A stretch of 16,535 nucleotides of DNA. Source: SIG565 sp045647785. GTDB lineage: Bacteria; Bacillota; Clostridia; Oscillospirales; Acutalibacteraceae. Positions within the stretch are counted from its first letter, which is position 1, and the number at the start of each line of letters is the position of its first letter. The stretch spans positions 1 through 16,535 of the forward strand of contig JAZRMU010000063.1 of NCBI GenBank assembly GCA_045647785.1, in the 5' to 3' direction. The translations under genes and the position numbers were made by a program. Shown one piece after another: positions 14,044 to 16,535 of the stretch. Under the pieces are notes generated by a model. The model made no database searches and was not told the origin of the DNA. It saw nothing but the letters and a program-made list of their open reading frames with translations.

Positions 14044-14132
14044 TTGTTATTAAGACCAAACATTTATTAAAAAAAGGCCTTAAATATCAAAATAACAGTT
14101 GATTTTTTTTAGATTTTATATTTAATAATGAA

Positions 14133-14164
14133 AGCGGACTGTAAATTGCGGTTTACAGCCCGCT
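14133..14164. terminator. Hairpin downstream of ftsH
   Basis: AGCGG-A-CTGTAAA (14133-14145) pairs with TTTACAG-C-CCGCT (14152-14164), with one A/C mismatch and a 6-nt loop. AATTTATTA follows, a weak T tail. It is the best terminator candidate for the long ftsH transcript. The 90 bases before it are AT-rich with poly-A and poly-T runs and hold no gene that I can see. Confidence 0.55.
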
Positions 14165-14224
14165 AATTTATTACCGAAAACGAGACAATAGCTATGAAAA
14201 ATCACAACTTAGAAAATTAACACT

Positions 14225-14496
14225 TTGCGAAAAAATGGGTTAAACCGGAAAACACCTGCAATTGGCTGTATGGATAACGGTGCTATGGAAAACTTCTTTG
14301 GTAGACTTAAAGTGGAAATGTTCTATGGCGAAAAGTTTGAAAGCATTAACGCTTTCATTGATGAATTAAAGAAATATATACATTACTACAACGAAATAAT
14401 TTCCTTAAACCTAAAAGGAATGAGTCCGGTACAATACCTAACTTATTCACTAACAATTTAGTATTTAATTTTGTCTAAACTTTGGGGCTCGCTTCA
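14225..14496 (+). pseudogene. 3' remnant of an IS3-family (IS150-like) insertion sequence transposase
   Basis: The open frame (stop at 14459-14461) encodes 78 residues ending an IS3-type OrfB: DNGAMENFFGRLKVEMFYG, then an FES..AFIDELKKYIHYYN stretch and GMSPVQYLTYSL. The Glu in MENFF corresponds to the last residue of the DDE catalytic triad. The preceding SMSRKGNC-type segment is altered (NRKTPAIGC), and the first two catalytic Asp regions are missing. After the stop, TGTCTAAACTTTGGGG and GCTTCA (to 14496) look like the right terminal inverted repeat. No left end is visible before ftsH. The frame begins with TTG and has no ribosome binding site. It is a dead fragment that sits directly before the next promoter. 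Confidence 0.85.
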
Positions 14497-14514
14497 CAAT
14501 CCCACTCTTTTTAT

Positions 14515-14543
14515 TTGACTTTATTGCGCTTTAATGTTAAAAT
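14515..14543 (+). promoter_or_regulatory. Promoter of the methyltransferase-hslO pair
   Basis: TTGACT at 14515-14520 and TAAAAT at 14538-14543 are 17 bases apart. They lie about 20 bases after the IS remnant end and 30 bases before the methyltransferase start codon. Confidence 0.7.
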
Positions 14544-14572
14544 CTATAAGTAATATGAAAGGAGGGCAAAAT

Positions 14573-15310
14573 ATGTATAGCTCGTTTGCATCGTTTTATG
14601 ATGCCTTTACCGAAAATGTAGAATATAAAAAGCGCACCGATTATGTTTGCCGTCTTTTCAAGAAATATGGCAAAATGCCAACTTTGCTTTTAGATGCCGC
14701 TTGCGGTACAGGCTCGTTTTCTGTGGAATTCGCGCGGCGCGGTATCAGTGTTATAGGTGCCGATATTTCGAGCGATATGCTTTCTGTCGCGGCCGACAAG
14801 AAGGCAGAGCAGGGGCTGGATATTTTGCTCATAAATTCATCGCTTGCTGAACTTGATTTGTATGGTACTGTAGATGGCGCTGTGTGTCTGCTTGATAGCC
14901 TTAACCATATAACAGACTATCAAGAGTTATCAAGCTCAATAGCTCGAATTTCACTATTTTTAGAGCAGGATTCACTTTTTATATTCGATGTTAATACCGA
15001 GTATAAGCACGCTGAAGTATTAGCCGATAATACATTTGTGATAGAAAGCGAAAATATATATTGCGTATGGCAAAATAGGTATAATGCTAAAAAAAGGCAA
15101 ACCGATATAACACTCGACTTTTTCGAGGGGGACGGTCAGGCGTATACCCGCTATACCGAGGAATTCAGTGAGCGCGCTTATACTGATTCGCAGCTCGAAA
15201 AAGCGCTTAAAAATGCGGGACTTGAGATTTTGGCGGTCCTTGGGGAAAATACCGTGAAAGCCCCTAAAAACGACTGTCAGCGTAAATTTTATGTAACAAG
15301 GAAGAAGTAA
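14573..15310 (+). CDS. Class I SAM-dependent methyltransferase
   Basis: This 245 aa protein has a Rossmann-fold methyltransferase layout. An opening YSSFASFYDAFTE is followed by motif I LLLDAACGTGSFS at about 38-50, which binds S-adenosylmethionine, then motif II VIGADISSDML at about 60-70. A motif IV-like acidic segment near DGAVCLLDSLNHI follows, and a beta-rich C-terminal half is common in this family (YdaC/Methyltransf_25-like). The substrate cannot be told from the sequence. I choose ATG 14573, behind GGAGGG at 14561-14566; the open frame reaches back to 14534, but that start falls within the promoter -10. It lies one base upstream of hslO, so the two are probably cotranscribed. Confidence 0.85.
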   Translation: MYSSFASFYDAFTENVEYKKRTDYVCRLFKKYGKMPTLLLDAACGTGSFSVEFARRGISVIGADISSDMLSVAADKKAEQGLDILLINSSLAELDLYGTVDGAVCLLDSLNHITDYQELSSSIARISLFLEQDSLFIFDVNTEYKHAEVLADNTFVIESENIYCVWQNRYNAKKRQTDITLDFFEGDGQAYTRYTEEFSERAYTDSQLEKALKNAGLEILAVLGENTVKAPKNDCQRKFYVTRKK

Positions 15311-15311
15311 A

Positions 15312-16184
15312 ATGGGTAAACTTATAAGATGTATAACAAGCAATGGACAGGTAATGGCAATCGCTCTTGATTCAACCGATATCGTGGCAGAGGCGGAGCG
15401 TGTTCATAAAACATCTGCGGTAGTAACTGCTGCTCTTGGCAGACTGCTCACCGCAACCTCAATGATGGGCAATATGCTAAAGGGTAGGGACAACAGTCTG
15501 ACACTTCGCGTAGCAGGCGGAGGACCGGTAGGCTCGCTGATTGCTGCTGCCGATTTCAATGGCGATGTTCGCGGATATGTAACAAATCCCGTTGTAGAAT
15601 TGCCGCTAAATGTTAAAGGCAAGCTCGATGTTGGTGGCGCAGTAGGTAAGGCGGGTAACCTCTATGTGCTGAAGGATCTAGGTCTTAAAGAACCGTATAA
15701 CGGTATGGTGCCGCTGGTATCTGGCGAAATTGCAGAGGATATTACAGCGTATTATGCTTTAAGTGAGCAGACTCCCACCGTGTGCGCACTGGGCGTGCTT
15801 GTGAACCCCGATTTATCGGTTAACTGCGCGGGCGGTTATATTATCCAACTGCTTCCCGCTGCTGAGGAGTCTACTATAGTGAAGCTCGAAGAGGGAATTA
15901 AGGATATGCCCTCTGTTACAAGTATGCTCTCAAATGGTATGACACCCGAGGATATTATCCGCAGAGCCCTTAAGAATTTTGAGATAGAGGTTCTTTATGA
16001 GCAAACTACCGAATATAAATGTAATTGTAGCAAGCAGCGAATCGAAAAAGCCCTTATGAGTATGGGTAAAGAAGAATTGCATCAAATGGCAGAGGAAATG
16101 GATAAAGCCGAAATTGAATGCCATTTTTGCGATAAAAAATATGTGTTTACAAAGCAAGAATTGAAAGCTTTAGAAAAAAATTAA
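15312..16184 (+). CDS. hslO: Redox-regulated chaperone Hsp33
   Basis: Hsp33 is a cytoplasmic holdase that is switched on when oxidation releases zinc from four cysteines. The 290 aa protein starts with RCITSNGQVMAIALDST and has the family's ALGRLLTATSMMG and the Gly-rich RVAGGGPVG segment. The C-terminal redox switch has CNC at 237-239 and CHFC at 270-273, so all four zinc-binding cysteines are present. Its length is normal for the family. GGAAG lies 5' of ATG 15312, one base after the methyltransferase stop. The AT-rich bases after the stop show no clear terminator before the tRNA promoter. Confidence 0.97.
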   Translation: MGKLIRCITSNGQVMAIALDSTDIVAEAERVHKTSAVVTAALGRLLTATSMMGNMLKGRDNSLTLRVAGGGPVGSLIAAADFNGDVRGYVTNPVVELPLNVKGKLDVGGAVGKAGNLYVLKDLGLKEPYNGMVPLVSGEIAEDITAYYALSEQTPTVCALGVLVNPDLSVNCAGGYIIQLLPAAEESTIVKLEEGIKDMPSVTSMLSNGMTPEDIIRRALKNFEIEVLYEQTTEYKCNCSKQRIEKALMSMGKEELHQMAEEMDKAEIECHFCDKKYVFTKQELKALEKN

Positions 16185-16212
16185 AAAACTTTAAAAAAAT
16201 ATAAAAAAAGTG

Positions 16213-16241
16213 TTGACAAAACCGTTTCAATGTGGTAATAT
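16213..16241 (+). promoter_or_regulatory. Promoter of the tRNA-Val-Asp-Phe cluster
   Basis: TTGACA at 16213-16218 and TAATAT at 16236-16241 are separated by 17 bases. It lies about 55 bases before the first tRNA, in the gap after hslO. Confidence 0.88.
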
Positions 16242-16295
16242 ATTGCTTGTCGCCGGTGAGTTGCAGCAACAATTCAGCCAGTGTGGCACAGATGT

Positions 16296-16371
16296 GGGAG
16301 CATAGCTCAGCTGGGAGAGCATCTGCCTTACAAGCAGAGGGTCACAGGTTCGAGCCCTGTTGTTCCCACCA
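16296..16371 (+). tRNA. tRNA-Val(TAC)
   Basis: A 76-nt cloverleaf. The acceptor GGGAGCA pairs with TGTTCCC, then A and an encoded CCA. The D-stem is GCTC/GAGC, the anticodon stem TCTGC/GCAGA encloses loop CTTACAA (anticodon TAC), and the T-arm is ACAGG-TTCGAGC-CCTGT. It is first in the cluster. Confidence 0.97.
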
Positions 16372-16376
16372 ACTGT

Positions 16377-16453
16377 GGCCTGGTAGTTCAGCTGGTTAGA
16401 ACGCTAGCCTGTCACGCTAGAGGTCGTGGGTTCGAGCCCCATCCAGGTCGCCA
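16377..16453 (+). tRNA. tRNA-Asp(GTC)
   Basis: A 77-nt cloverleaf. The acceptor GGCCTGG pairs with CCAGGTC, discriminator G, encoded CCA. The anticodon stem CTAGC/GCTAG encloses loop CTGTCAC (anticodon GTC), and the T-arm is GTGGG-TTCGAGC-CCCAT. Five bases separate it from tRNA-Val. Confidence 0.97.
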
Positions 16454-16456
16454 AAT

Positions 16457-16532
16457 GCCTCTGTAGCTCAGTCGGTAGAGCAGGGGACTGAAAATCCCCG
16501 TGTCATTGGTTCGATTCCGATCGGAGGCACCA
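16457..16532 (+). tRNA. tRNA-Phe(GAA)
   Basis: A 76-nt cloverleaf. The acceptor GCCTCTG pairs with CGGAGGC, discriminator A, encoded CCA. The anticodon stem GGGGA/TCCCC encloses loop CTGAAAA (anticodon GAA), and the T-arm is ATTGG-TTCGATT-CCGAT. It ends three bases before the window edge, and the cluster may continue. Confidence 0.97.
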
Positions 16533-16535
16533 TCT

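Noticed and set aside
16281..16466. Plus-strand 61 aa open frame
   Set aside because: It is a translation through tRNA-Val, tRNA-Asp and the start of tRNA-Phe.

Overview
The window looks like a chromosomal segment of a low-to-medium GC Gram-positive anaerobe, probably a gut clostridium (Oscillospiraceae or relatives). This is judged from the Tn916-type recombination module, the RNase J / rplI / dnaB and tilS / hpt / ftsH gene orders, strong AGGAGG-type ribosome binding sites and consensus sigma-A promoters. No taxonomic marker gene is present, so the assignment is an inference.

Left part (1 to about 4275): the right end of an integrative element. It holds the C-terminal tail of a recombinase-like protein (3-128), a Tn916-type excisionase (339-545), a second small helix-turn-helix protein (643-879) and a Tn916-family tyrosine integrase (993-2174). 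These genes are separated by stem-loops. Convergent to the integrase is a two-gene minus-strand operon: a DUF262 (GmrSD N-terminal-like) protein of 399 aa and a 190 aa HEPN-type protein with an R-x4-H motif. This pair is the best candidate for a little-described defence system carried as cargo. It ends beside tRNA-Leu(CAG), whose 3' end faces the element and is the likely attachment site.

tRNA-Leu locus (4140-5015, no protein gene): an intact tRNA-Leu with its terminator, an inverted pair of 18-bp repeats flanking it, a broken second tRNA-Leu and a perfect-consensus promoter. A GC-rich, multiply self-complementary segment (4637-4765) lies between two 27-bp direct repeats that duplicate the 5' end of the broken tRNA. 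It resembles an inserted structured element.

Amino-sugar region (4956-6445): nagB with its own promoter, followed by a decayed pseudogene of an N-acetylhexosamine 1-kinase-like phosphotransferase and a strong terminator.

Housekeeping region (6484-14164): RNase J, ribosomal protein L9, replicative helicase DnaB, tRNA-Ile lysidine synthetase TilS, hypoxanthine phosphoribosyltransferase and FtsH. All are on the plus strand with very short gaps or overlaps, so they probably form one long transcript for RNA processing, translation, replication and protein quality control.

Right part (14165-16535): the 3' remnant of an IS3-family transposase, then a promoter driving a class I methyltransferase and the redox chaperone Hsp33 (hslO). 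A second consensus promoter then drives a tRNA cluster, Val(TAC)-Asp(GTC)-Phe(GAA), that runs to the window edge.
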